Shown here: positions 52,779 through 61,953 of the stretch, piece after piece
How positions within the stretch are numbered: the stretch's first letter is position 1
Layout of the letters: each line of letters starts with the position of its first letter
Source: Ktedonobacter racemifer DSM 44963
GTDB lineage: Bacteria > Chloroflexota > Ktedonobacteria > Ktedonobacterales > Ktedonobacteraceae
Length of the DNA: 64,000 nt
NCBI RefSeq assembly: GCF_000178855.1
Contig: NZ_ADVG01000004.1
Location: forward strand, 310,001 to 374,000
Reading direction: 5' to 3'
The notes under the pieces: model-generated
What the model was told of the DNA's origin: nothing
The model's database searches: none
The model's input: only the letters and a program-made list of their open reading frames with translations
Translations under genes and position numbers: made by a program

Positions 52779-54968
52779 ATGCGCAACTGTCCTAATTGTC
52801 ATCAACCTGTCAGTGCCAGTGACGATATCTGCGAAAATTGTGGCGCTGTCCTTGATAGTGCACTGGCTGCTCCGACTTTTACTGCTGCCTCCGCTTCAAT
52901 GCAGTTACCTGCAGCCATTCCATCTGCCGTGATTACTGCGACAACTCCTGCTGTCTGCCCTAACTGTCACAGTGCTCTACAACCGGGCGATGATATCTGC
53001 GAGCAGTGTGGCATGGTTGTAACTGCAACTACGAATAGTGCTGTTGTTAATCCTACCAGCACGCCGACAGCTCAGCAGTGTCCCCAATGTCACGGTCCAC
53101 GCATACCGGGCGTTAAGTTTTGTAATCGCTGTGGCTTTAGCTATGTAGGTGTTACGGGACCGACTACTTTGAGCAACTCTACCTCGGTTGCAAGCCCATC
53201 ATCTACCTTACTGGTGGTGGGAAATATACTTAATAATAAATATGAGATTATCCGTGTCATTGGGGCGGGCGGTATGGGTGCGGTCTACCTGGCGTATGAC
53301 CAGGTCTTGAAACGCCAGGTGGTGATTAAGGCGCTGCTGAGCGATGATGATCCTGATATGGCGGCTCAGAGTGTGAAAGAGCGCGAGTTCCTGGCTGCGA
53401 TCAAGCATGCCAATATTGTCTCGATCTATGACTTTGTGATGATTGGGATGCGTGGCTATATCGTGATGGAGTATGTCGAGGGCAAGACGCTCGACGACCT
53501 GTTAGAGGAACGCGGTCACCCCTTTGATGTGCCTGAAGCGATCCGCTATATATTGGGTATCCTGCCGGCCTTCTCGTATCTGGCGAAACTCGACCTTGTC
53601 TACTGTGATTTTAAACCACAGAATGTGATGGTCGAGACGCTGAAAGATGGGACTCAGATTGTGAAGCTGATCGATCTGGGTACTGTGATCAAACATACGG
53701 TGCGTCCAGGCGATGTTTATGGCACGCACGGCTTCTATGCTCCGGAGGCGGTTAAGAATCCGTCACCCGAGACTGATCTATATACTATCTGCCGCACGCT
53801 TGCATATCTCGTGACGCAGATGGACCTGGCAAATCCGATCTTTGGCATGCCATCCTCCGAATACTACAAGGCTTTTCGCGATTATCCTGCTCTCTATCGT
53901 CTGCTGGCCAAGGGGACGCACAGCAAACCTGCGCAACGTTTTCATAGTGCGGAACAATTGAGCGATCAGCTGGCTGGAGTTCTGCGTCAGATTGTGGGTG
54001 GCACGCTAGGCGTACCTGTGGGCTCGAATCTCTTTGTGCCAGGGATTATGACGACGACTGGCAAGTTGGGCTTTCGTGGTGAGGCGGTCTTAGATGAGGG
54101 CGATAAGGCGATCGACCACCTGCGTTTTGGTGACCAGGCGCTACGTGGAGGCAACTACGTTAGCGCGGAAAGTTTTTACAAACAGGCCGCAAAGATTAAC
54201 CCCAACAGTGTCGACGCCCATCTCCGGCTCGCTGAAGTGTATATCGATACCAGCGAATTTGGCATGGCTCTGGCTGAAGTTACGAAGGTACAGCGTATGG
54301 CTCCTGGTAACTGGAAGGTTGCCTGGTACACCGGACGCTTACTGGAGGCGCAGGAGAAGTATGCTGCGGCGGCTGATCAGTACCGTGAGTTGATTGCGGA
54401 CCTACCAGGTGAACTACCACCTCAGCAGGCGCTGGCACGTGTCTGTGCGCGTATGGGCGATGACCTGACTGCTGTGGAGCTGTTCACTAAAGTGCTCAAG
54501 GCTGATCCGGGCAATACGGAGGCTGTACTGGGGGTGACGGGCTCTCTGCTCAATCTACAACGTTGGGATGAGGCTGCGCGGGTGCTCAGTAGTATCAATG
54601 AGGCGGCCGCAAAGTATGTTGAGGCTCAGTTGATGCTCTGTGACCTCTATCTCAGCCGCATGGTTCCGCTCACACCTCAGAATGTGCAGAGTGCATCGCA
54701 GGCGGTGAGCGGACTGGATGGCCGCACTGAAGATCCGCGCTATTACCTGGCGCGTGGCGATGTCTACCGGGTTGCGTATGGCCTGGCTCGCGCGAAACAA
54801 CTACCGTCCACGAGCAAGATAGCCGGGGTGACCGATCTCAGACCAGCAACATTAGGCCAGGCTGCCGAAGAGAGCTATCATGAGTATCTACGCCGCGCCC
54901 GCAAACCTGCAAACCGTGAGACTATCGTCCGTCGTAAGTTCGAAGTTGCTCCCTGGCGTCTTCTATAA
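52779..54968 (+). CDS. PknG-like serine/threonine kinase with zinc ribbons and TPRs
   Basis: 729 aa from the ATG at 52779 (ATGAGGAGATTTCT before it). Three zinc ribbons (C4/C7/C18/C21, C60/C63/C74/C77, C101/C104/C115/C118) precede a kinase domain: Gly loop VIGAGGMGAVYLAYD (160-174), Lys184 in VVIKAL, catalytic loop LDLVYCDFKPQNVMVETLKD and metal motif VKLIDLGT (DLG rather than DFG). The YCDFKPxN and IDLG motifs are those of mycobacterial PknG, which also has N-terminal metal-binding and C-terminal TPR parts. Here TPR-like repeats fill residues ~430-690 (GGNYVSAESFYKQAAKINPN). First gene of a three-gene operon. Substrates unknown; PknG acts on the 2-oxoglutarate regulator GarA/OdhI. Confidence 0.92.
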   Translation: MRNCPNCHQPVSASDDICENCGAVLDSALAAPTFTAASASMQLPAAIPSAVITATTPAVCPNCHSALQPGDDICEQCGMVVTATTNSAVVNPTSTPTAQQCPQCHGPRIPGVKFCNRCGFSYVGVTGPTTLSNSTSVASPSSTLLVVGNILNNKYEIIRVIGAGGMGAVYLAYDQVLKRQVVIKALLSDDDPDMAAQSVKEREFLAAIKHANIVSIYDFVMIGMRGYIVMEYVEGKTLDDLLEERGHPFDVPEAIRYILGILPAFSYLAKLDLVYCDFKPQNVMVETLKDGTQIVKLIDLGTVIKHTVRPGDVYGTHGFYAPEAVKNPSPETDLYTICRTLAYLVTQMDLANPIFGMPSSEYYKAFRDYPALYRLLAKGTHSKPAQRFHSAEQLSDQLAGVLRQIVGGTLGVPVGSNLFVPGIMTTTGKLGFRGEAVLDEGDKAIDHLRFGDQALRGGNYVSAESFYKQAAKINPNSVDAHLRLAEVYIDTSEFGMALAEVTKVQRMAPGNWKVAWYTGRLLEAQEKYAAAADQYRELIADLPGELPPQQALARVCARMGDDLTAVELFTKVLKADPGNTEAVLGVTGSLLNLQRWDEAARVLSSINEAAAKYVEAQLMLCDLYLSRMVPLTPQNVQSASQAVSGLDGRTEDPRYYLARGDVYRVAYGLARAKQLPSTSKIAGVTDLRPATLGQAAEESYHEYLRRARKPANRETIVRRKFEVAPWRLL

Positions 54969-54985
54969 AGGAAACTACAAAAACT

Positions 54986-56248
54986 ATGTTTAAAATTACT
55001 GCTTATCACAATCCATACTTGCGTGTTGGACAATCAACGATGCAGGCGGTCCTCTCGGTCTGTATAGATGAGGCCGCTGCTACGGCTCCGGCTCCTCTGG
55101 CTCTGGCGATTGCGCTGGACCGTTCTGGCTCGATGGATGGTGCGAAGATGCGTGCTGCTCGTGACGGGGCGGTGAAGGTTGTGCAGGCGATCGATGCCAG
55201 TATGCAATTTATGGTTGTGACATTCAACGATAACGCTCGTATCATCTTTGGCCCGGCGGCTGGAATTGAGGAGAATAAAAATCGCGCGATTGCTGCTATC
55301 CAGACGGTCTATGCGGCTAGCGGGACGCGTATGAGCACTGCCCTGAATACGATTGTGGATAAGTTTGGCAACAATCAATCACGTGCTACGCGTATCCTTT
55401 TCCTGACTGATGGTAAAAATGAAGGGGAACCGCGTGTTGCCCTTGATCGCGCGGTTGCACGTTGTTCGGCTGCGAATATCAGTATCAGTGCGTGGGGGGT
55501 TGGCACAGACTGGGATGCGGCTGAACTTCTGCATATGGCGGAGGCGACGCGTGGTTCGGCGGATATTATCCCGACCCCCAATCAGGTCGAGGCGGCATTC
55601 AGCAGTTCATTTAGTGAGATGCGCAGGACAGCTATCACGAATGCGCGCATGTATCTCTGGTCACCTGCGGGTGTCCAGATTACCAACCTGCAGCAGGTCT
55701 ATCCTACGATTGTGCCGCTGGGTACAGAACCCGATCCGACCAGTCCACGTCAGCAGGTGATTGCGCTCGGCTCATTCGCTCCTGGTGATCAGCGCGACTA
55801 CCTGCTAGATATTACTATGCCGGTCAACACGCCGGGTCAACAGTTTATGCTTGTCCGTCCCACCCTCAAGTACTTCGCGGGTGGCGGAACGGAGCAGGAG
55901 GAGAAAAGCGAACGTTCCGGCTGGGTCTTCGTACAATGGACCGAGGATGTATCCCTGGCCGCTCAGATCGAGGCCCATATCGCCCACTATACCAATCAAG
56001 AAGAACTATCCAACAATATCAAAGATGGCCAGGTAGCTCTCGCTGCGGGAGACAATGAGAAGGCCACACGTCTGCTAGGTCGAGCGCTGGAGATTAGCGA
56101 ACGCTCCGGCAATGCACGTGTGACCCGTCTGCTCAGTGAGCTAATCTCGCGTGACGCCAAAGGGACGATACAACTCAACAAACAGGCCGACGCCGTGGCC
56201 CGTAAAACTCTGGCCATCAATGTCAGCAAGACTTCAAAATTGCAGTAA
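54986..56248 (+). CDS. VWA-domain protein of the PknG-like operon
   Basis: 420 aa. A von Willebrand factor A domain with the complete metal-ion-dependent adhesion site: LALAIALDRSGSMDGAKMRA (DxSxS at 45-49), a Thr in ASGTRMSTALNTI and Asp in RILFLTDGKNEGEPR. It resembles YfbK/BatA-like cytosolic VWA proteins, with no signal peptide or membrane helix. The C-terminal ~90 residues are helical (VALAAGDNEKATRLLGRALE, TPR-like). Starts 17 bp after the kinase stop (AAAGGAAACTACAAAAACT). Probably a kinase substrate or scaffold. Confidence 0.9.
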   Translation: MFKITAYHNPYLRVGQSTMQAVLSVCIDEAAATAPAPLALAIALDRSGSMDGAKMRAARDGAVKVVQAIDASMQFMVVTFNDNARIIFGPAAGIEENKNRAIAAIQTVYAASGTRMSTALNTIVDKFGNNQSRATRILFLTDGKNEGEPRVALDRAVARCSAANISISAWGVGTDWDAAELLHMAEATRGSADIIPTPNQVEAAFSSSFSEMRRTAITNARMYLWSPAGVQITNLQQVYPTIVPLGTEPDPTSPRQQVIALGSFAPGDQRDYLLDITMPVNTPGQQFMLVRPTLKYFAGGGTEQEEKSERSGWVFVQWTEDVSLAAQIEAHIAHYTNQEELSNNIKDGQVALAAGDNEKATRLLGRALEISERSGNARVTRLLSELISRDAKGTIQLNKQADAVARKTLAINVSKTSKLQ

Positions 56249-56297
56249 TACCGCTCTCTATAAAACGACTAGAAGAATTTGAAAGAAGATCGCTAAA

Positions 56298-57998
56298 ATG
56301 GCTAAACCACGGGTGAGTACGACAGGTACGTCAACCCCCTACTACACGCCACCTGCAACATCGAATACAGGCGCTGGGAAGCAGGTACAGTCCACACCTG
56401 TGCCAGGTCAGGCTGTGCCACCAACAACGACACCTGCTGGTCCAACGTTTGTCAGTCGTGTCTGGCAACAGGCTCGTCGTACGTTGAAAGGCCAGTTCAT
56501 CGCTCTGGCTAGCGGCTGCCTGCTACTCGCCATACTACTAGCCCTCGTTATCTCTCTCTCGTTCAACCGTGCCGCCACAGATCTGAATACTATCGCGAAT
56601 GGCAGTATCCCCAGTGTCGATGCTGCGCAATCGCTGGCACAATATATTGACGATATCGACGCGAAAGCGGCTGACTACATTGCGACTGCTCCGCTGACCC
56701 AGATAGAAGCGTGCAGTGTCGTTACTGCCAGTGGCAGCAAAAATGTAGGACCCAGGCGCGTCCATGACTGTGATCAGCTCAATATCGATGCTGAAATTAT
56801 CCTGGCTAATCAACAATTGTTCAATGCTGCCCACAACGTTACCTACCCTGGCGAGCGTACTGCTGTGGAGCGCATTACTGCTGGCATGGAGGAATATGTC
56901 GGGCACCTGACTGTCATGCAGCACGAGTTTGACCAGGCTAGCAACACAGCTAATGCGCAGGATAGTCATCTCCGTAATGCTTACCAGGCCTACCTGGCAG
57001 CCAGCAGTGTCCTGCACACCAGGATTCAACGCCAACCGAGTATCGTTGAAGATAGGTCAACGCTGCCAGCCTGCCACATTGGTATCGACCAGCACCTGGC
57101 GCAACCCAACACCTGGGTCAACGGCGGCATTGCAGACAATATCGACTGTTTGAGCGATATCAACTATACCCATCTGCAAGGGACAACCAGTACTGGTGGT
57201 GGCTACAATGATGTAATATCATTTTTAAACACCGCACTTATCGGCGCCATACTGCTCAGTATTATCTTCGTAGGCTGGCTGCTCATCTCTACCTGGCGTA
57301 TGGCGGCGGTCACCCACCGCGTGATCAATATCGGGCTCAGCCTGTCGCTACTCGTCGGACTGATCTTCAGTCTTATGATCATTAGTACCCTGCTCAACTT
57401 CACCGGACTCCCAGGCACGCATACTGCCAGTCAGGACGGGGCCTATCGGCAACTAGTCAAAGACGATTACGACAGTGTCTACTACGCAGCAAAACTGAAA
57501 CGCTACGGCACCGATGCCAACGCTGACGAGTCTCGCTGGCTGATCGCGCTGACCTTCAACGATACAACCGCAGCGAGTGGTGCAGACCACTGGGCCGCCG
57601 ACTGGGGCACCAACATCCAGCAGGTACAACAGCTAATCGCCAACGCCCAAAACAACCAGACCTGGAATGAAGAGATCCAACCTCTCTCCGATATCCATTC
57701 TGGCTGGAACAAATACATTACCATCGACAGACAGATCCGCGCAGCCGCCAACAACGGCAGCGATCCACAGCATATCCATAACGCTGAGGTCATCAGCACC
57801 GGACCATCCAACGCTGCCTTCGGCACCTTCTCAGACGCCGTTACTGCTCTGAGCAAAGCCAACTACGATCACTACAATATCACGCTCAGTAGCACCCAGA
57901 ACGCCCTGAACATCTACACCTCACTCAGCGCTATACTCTACCCCCTCATCGGCCTCTGCGCCGCCTGGGGCATTTACACGCGACTCAACGAATTCTAG
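56298..57998 (+). CDS. Four-pass membrane protein, GlnX-like
   Basis: 566 aa. A Thr/Pro-rich cytoplasmic N-terminus (1-60) precedes four helices: about 67-89 (FIALASGCLLLAILLALVIS), about 306-330 (NTALIGAILLSIIFVGWLLI), about 345-370 (INIGLSLSLLVGLIFSLMII) and about 540-560 (LSAILYPLIGLCAAWGIYTR). Two large domains outside the membrane lie between 1-2 and 3-4. The same arrangement is seen in actinobacterial GlnX, which couples the amino-acid-binding lipoprotein GlnH to PknG. No GlnH is adjacent. Begins 49 bp after the VWA gene. Assignment rests on topology and context. Confidence 0.8.
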   Translation: MAKPRVSTTGTSTPYYTPPATSNTGAGKQVQSTPVPGQAVPPTTTPAGPTFVSRVWQQARRTLKGQFIALASGCLLLAILLALVISLSFNRAATDLNTIANGSIPSVDAAQSLAQYIDDIDAKAADYIATAPLTQIEACSVVTASGSKNVGPRRVHDCDQLNIDAEIILANQQLFNAAHNVTYPGERTAVERITAGMEEYVGHLTVMQHEFDQASNTANAQDSHLRNAYQAYLAASSVLHTRIQRQPSIVEDRSTLPACHIGIDQHLAQPNTWVNGGIADNIDCLSDINYTHLQGTTSTGGGYNDVISFLNTALIGAILLSIIFVGWLLISTWRMAAVTHRVINIGLSLSLLVGLIFSLMIISTLLNFTGLPGTHTASQDGAYRQLVKDDYDSVYYAAKLKRYGTDANADESRWLIALTFNDTTAASGADHWAADWGTNIQQVQQLIANAQNNQTWNEEIQPLSDIHSGWNKYITIDRQIRAAANNGSDPQHIHNAEVISTGPSNAAFGTFSDAVTALSKANYDHYNITLSSTQNALNIYTSLSAILYPLIGLCAAWGIYTRLNEF

Positions 57999-58376
57999 CC
58001 ACCACACAGATGGGCCAGCATACACCACGAGGAAAACACATCCTATGCTGGCCCACCTTCTACCTCACCTCCACAACGATCATCACTATCATCCTGCAGG
58101 GCAAGTGCCTCATTGGTACGAACATAAGGCGTGGGAGACGCCAAGGTTGCGCTTGCCACCCATCTCCGCATAGGGCAACACTTACCACTCAGGCTCAAAA
58201 GGAACCCACTCCGTTCCTTCTTACTTAATAACGCGACAGCTATCCTTGCATCCGCCCACGCAAAACCGTTGTGTTGCCAGAAATAATTTCATCTGGTAGA
58301 GTGGAAGCAAAGGTGAGACGAGGCAAGACTCGTCTGGAGCCCTTACGACCACGATTGCGTGCCCAACGAGGGCGGG
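57999..58376. other. Intergenic with possible fragment
   Basis: Mostly nothing recognisable. A plus-strand stretch at about 58268-58376 reads VLPEIISSGRVEAKVRRGKT then RLEPLRPRLRAQRG, which looks like a protein C-terminus cut by the IS6 end at 58378. Family unknown. Confidence 0.35.
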
Positions 58377-58377
58377 C

Positions 58378-59148
58378 TGTGTTGCAAAGATTTACGAGGA
58401 GGATGAATGGGCGCGCAGTATTGCGTCCTGTTGAGCTTAGGCAACCAGTCCAAACAGATTGGCGATGAAGGAAATCTCTCCAGTGATGTTCCCTTTTTCC
58501 ACTCCATCCATCTGGCCTTTCCGAATCATATGCACACATTCATAGCCTTGCAAGGTTTTCCATGCAGTTTCAAAGGCAGAGAATCCCAACCCTGGCTTGA
58601 CCAACCGTTTGATGGACCGGTGGTCTTGTTCGATCAGATTGTTGAGATACTTGCTTTGCCGCAATTCACATGAAGCGAGAAGATTCCTGGCTGCCCTCAA
58701 TTCCTTGAGGGCTTTTGGATAGGCTGCGTTTTTGTCGACGGTGATGACATGCGGAGTCACTGTATGGGAAGACCCGAGCGCTTTCTCAAAAAAACGCTTC
58801 GCTGCTTGCGCGTCACGGGTTGGGCTGAGCCGAAATTCCACTGTGCTCCCTTGCGTATCCACGGCACGGTAGAGGTACATCCACACTCCTTTGATCTTCA
58901 CCTACGTTTCGTCAACGCGCCACGAGTCCGTTGTCCTTTTGAGATGTGGTCGACAGCGCCTCTCCAGTTCGGGCGCGTAGTGCTGGACGAGAGCGATAGA
59001 TGGTCGTATGGTCTACCGAGAGTCCTCGTTCTGCCATGATTCCCTCCAGGTCTCGATAACTGAGTGCATATCGCAGATACCAGCGGACGCACAGCAAGAC
59101 AATCTTCGCCTCAACATGACGCCATTTGAATGGGGGCTGCTCTGCCAT
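58378..59148 (-). pseudogene. IS6-family element, transposase with frameshift and in-frame TAG
   Basis: Left IS end GCTGTGTTGCAAAGATTTAC at 58376-58378. The minus-strand transposase starts at 59148 (MAEQPPFKWRHVEAKIVLLC, VRWYLRYALSYRDLEGIMAE). The frame breaks near 58985. The correct frame then reads VQHYAPELERRCRPHLKRTT, DSWRVDET-stop-VKIKGVWMYLYR, with TAG where Tyr (DETYVK) is expected. The C-terminus (from 58901 to 58437) is intact with VITVDKNAAYPKALKE and LIEQDHRSIKRLVKPG. Two lesions; inactive. Confidence 0.88.
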
Positions 59149-59223
59149 GACTAATCTTCTTTCTCCAAGAAGAAAGCTGATATGTTAGAGTGAACTGAAA
59201 CGAGCAAAAGAGTACTTCCAGTA

Positions 59224-59399
59224 TGAGTAACCAGAGTCAGAATCCGTTCAAATGGCGCCACTTCCAGTCCGACATCATTCTTTTGTGCGTGAGGTGGTAT
59301 CTTCGCTCTGCTTTGAGTTACCGCGATCTCGAAGAGATGATGCAGGAGCGGGGTTTGCACGTCGATCACACGACCATTTATCGTTGGGTCAGTGTGTAA
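59224..59399 (+). pseudogene. N-terminal piece of a second IS6 transposase, opposite strand
   Basis: Reads MSNQSQNPFKWRHFQSDIIL, LCVRWYLRSALSYRDLEEMM, then QERGLHVDHTTIYRWVSV and stop. It is homologous to the minus-strand transposase at 59148 and lies head-to-head with it, 75 bp apart. Only 58 codons remain. Confidence 0.85.
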
Positions 59400-59558
59400 G
59401 ACCCTAATTCATGGCGCGTTTTTCCCAAATAATTTGCCAACGATTGGCTTGAGAAGCGCGCCAATGCGATTTTTCAGTAAAGTTTCTCTCTCATAATGTG
59501 GCGTGTCATCGTAGCTCATCTATGTTGGTGTAATTCACAAAGCATGCAACGGCCAGTT

Positions 59559-60081
59559 TTATGACCATAAACTGGAATGGTACGTCCAAAGGCGATGTCC
59601 GTCGCTGCCGCGCAGGGCGATGAGAGTCGAGTTTGCTGCCGCACTCAGGTAAATCATGCCCTCCATTTCTGCCTGCACTGAGGTCTCTTTGGGGAGCGGG
59701 TACGTCCAGAGAAGCCGGCCATTGGGAATGTGAAACGCCTGGATGGATGCAGACGGCGCACCCAGAGGTGGCGACAGGTAAATGATCTGTCCGTCTATCG
59801 AGGGGAGCGAAACAGGATTGCCAGGTGGGAGAGAGAGAAATTCCTGACCGGTTGTGGCGTTCAGAAAGTGGAGAGCGGAGTTAGCAGAAAAAAAACGCAA
59901 CGACGCCATTGCGTACGACCAGTGGCAGATCTTGGGTCGGAAAGGAGCCTGGTTGGGGTGTGGGAGTGCTCTGTGTCTGAGTATCATGTGCTTCGTAGGT
60001 CCACGTAATGTAGCCTGTATTGGCCTGGATCGCGTAGACGGTGCCGCTGGAACTTTTGAAGTAGAGAGCATTGTTGCTGTA
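59559..60081 (-). pseudogene. PQQ-type beta-propeller repeat gene fragment
   Basis: Upper part: SNNALYFKSSSGTVYAIQAN, then TGYITWTYEAHDTQTQSTPT. After a frame change: SANSALHFLNATTGQEFLSL, IQAFHIPNGRLLWTYPLPKE and LIALRGSDGHRLWTYHSSLW. These are PQQ-like blades (ALxxxxGxxxW). The frame breaks at eight A (59888-59895; T8 on the coding strand): with seven it would read VVAFFSANSALHFL. The 5' part of the gene is cut by a Tn3-type end at 60082. Confidence 0.85.
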
Positions 60082-60161
60082 GGCCTCTTAGGCCCGCGTG
60101 AGAAATTTACAACGCTAAGCCCTCTCAACTCCCCGGAGTGCGAGTTATCCACAACGCTAAG
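60082..60161. repeat. Two Tn3-type terminal repeats in direct orientation
   Basis: 60082-60119 ends GAGAAATTTACAACGCTAAG. 60124-60161 ends GAGTTATCCACAACGCTAAG. Each is 38 bp and ends in ACGCTAAG, as in Tn4430-like Tn3-family transposons. They lie 17 bp beyond the stop of the TnpA fragment, where such an end is expected. The first abuts the PQQ gene fragment. Confidence 0.7.
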
Positions 60162-60177
60162 GCTCCTGGCAGCCTTG

Positions 60178-60745
60178 TTAGAACAGCGGAGGGGTCGTCC
60201 GTAAGGGACGCAGTTGTCCTTTGCGCTTTTTAGGGGCCTGTAAGTCGAGGTGATGCGAGCCATGGACATTGATGTGGGCTGAGGTAATCGGCGAGAGATG
60301 CTCCAGATCACTCTCCTGGACGGGATAGCCGGTGGCTCGCAGGTGGTCGAGCGCTGCCTGCATGTAGCGGGTATTCCAGGCTGCGATGATGTTCAGCAAA
60401 AGACTCAGGCAGGTTGCGCGGTTGAGTTGACTGGCAAAATCGCGATCGGTGAGCACCCCGCGCTGTCATAGGCGACGTCGCGGGCCAGGCTATGGATGGC
60501 TTCTCCTTTATTGAGCATACGCCCCACCTTACGCTGATGCGGTTGGTCCGAGAGAAACGTGAGCACATCCATGGTGTACAGGATGCGTCCGTATTCCTCC
60601 AGTCCACGATGGATCAAGTTCTTGTTGTCAAGCGCCTGCAATTTGCTCGTGAGCAGGACGGCAGTGACCATACCATCTTTGAGGGAAGCGGAAATGCGAT
60701 GCATATCGTCCCAACATCGCTCAATTAAGTCCCGCCGGATGGTCG
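60178..60745 (-). pseudogene. tnpA: Tn3-family TnpA transposase, C-terminal fragment
   Basis: The C-terminal ~190 codons of a ~980-aa transposase: LIERCWDDMHRISASLKDGM, VLLTSKLQALDNKNLIHRGL, LTFLSDQPHQRKVGRMLNKG and then, after a frameshift near 60465, LTDRDFASQLNRATCLSLLL with NIIAAWNTRYMQAALDHLRA. The final catalytic Glu lies in the LNKGEAIHSLARDV stretch. At its 5' side it joins, out of frame, the recombinase gene. Inactive. Confidence 0.85.
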
Positions 60746-61214
60746 GTCCCCGGAACCAGCGGACGCCCAGCGACCGCGCGCTGCATACCCACGAGCAGTG
60801 GTGCGCGCTCCTGCTCACTGCCGATTGGAGGCAGGCCTTCCGGACAGCGCACCTCCTGCAGATAGCGAGAGAGCGTGCGTTGGGCCTCAGAGTGCAACGG
60901 CAAGCGACGCACTTTCCCCCCTTTGCCGCTACGCACCACGAGAGTACCCGAGGCCAGATCCAGGTCACACAGTTGCACATCACAGGCCTCCTGGATACGC
61001 ACCCCTGCGTAGACCAGCAGCGCAAGGAGAGCCTCATCCCGCAGGCGCAAGCGGGGATCACGTTCAGCACGTGTGGCGCGTAGCAAAGCGTTCACCGCTT
61101 CGTCTGGCAGCGAGCGTGGCGAAACGGGCGTCGAAGGGATATCTGGAACCTCTCTGGTGGGATTCTCACGCAGCAGTCCTTGCTCAACCGCCCAGGTGCA
61201 GAGGCGACGCAGTG

Positions 61215-61865
61215 GTGCGCCTTTGTGCCACAAATGTCTCTCTTACCCGTCGGGGTAAGCTCACTAGAGCAAGGTGAGTAACACAGCGACTTATTCGCCC
61301 ACGTAAGTGGACGGAGATACCTTCAACCGAAAGGACTGAAGGGAAAGTAGCATGTCGTGTAAAATGCTGGTGAAGCTCCAGTCCCAGGAGCCAGAGGGAA
61401 GTCAAGCGAAGCTGTATAAGGTGAAGTCTTGATTGGCTGAATCCAAGTCATGGCGGAAAAACGCCAGCCCACAGGAGAAGGGACTATCGCCTGTGTTCAA
61501 CGTGCAGGGGAACGGTACTACTTCCCCTGCAAGCTCTCGTTGGAGCCAGCCTGCAAGGAGCAGGAAGTGACGAAATGGGCACCTACGTACAGACTGAGAC
61601 ATTTGGAGGAACTGAGGGATCGCCTAAACGCTGTAAAGCGCAAGGTGACGGAGCGACCATACGAGTCGGATTTTATCTGACAAAGGGTCGCAGGAGGCCA
61701 GACTCAAAAGTGGCGGTTGACATGGATGTGTCAAAAGACCGCTGTGGGAGTCGTGTTGAAAAGACACTGGCCTCTGGAGAGCGTAGTGCATCGAAAGGTG
61801 CATGCTGCGTTCGGAGGGGAGGGGTTGGTGCTCCTGAATCATCAGGACCCGGCCTCTTACCCTAC
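61215..61865 (+). ncRNA. ORF-less group II intron (ribozyme)
   Basis: The 651-nt insertion starts GTGCG (61215), matching the group II GUGYG 5' end, and ends CTTACCCTAC (61865). The 34-nt domain V lies at 61779-61812: GAGCGTAGTGCATC opening, GAAA tetraloop, and GCTGCGTTC closing strand, with the catalytic AGC triad. Domain VI follows (GGTGCTCCTGAATCATCAGG hairpin area). No reverse transcriptase frame is present; a 76-codon frame at 61450 is not RT. The intron lies on the plus strand, antisense to the interrupted recombinase gene, so it cannot be spliced out of that mRNA. Confidence 0.85.
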
Positions 61866-61882
61866 TCAAGAGTCCGCGATTA

Positions 61883-61953
61883 TGAACTTTAACAACCAAG
61901 GTAGGTAACTTTTTCGCTCTATGTAGTCTCCCGATTTTGAAAGTTAAAATTCA
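61883..61953. mobile_element. 71-bp TA-flanked mini-element
   Basis: Ends TGAACTTTAACAA and its near complement (TGAAAGTTAAAATTCA), flanked by TA on both sides (61881-61882 and 61954-61955). Removal with one TA restores the recombinase frame (ACG-ATT-AAT-CGC, T-I-N-R). A TA target duplication suggests mobilisation by an IS630/Tc1-type transposase. Confidence 0.75.

Noticed and set aside
61450..61680. Intron-encoded reverse transcriptase
   Set aside because: The 76-codon frame in the intron has none of the RT motifs (no YxDD) and is far too short.
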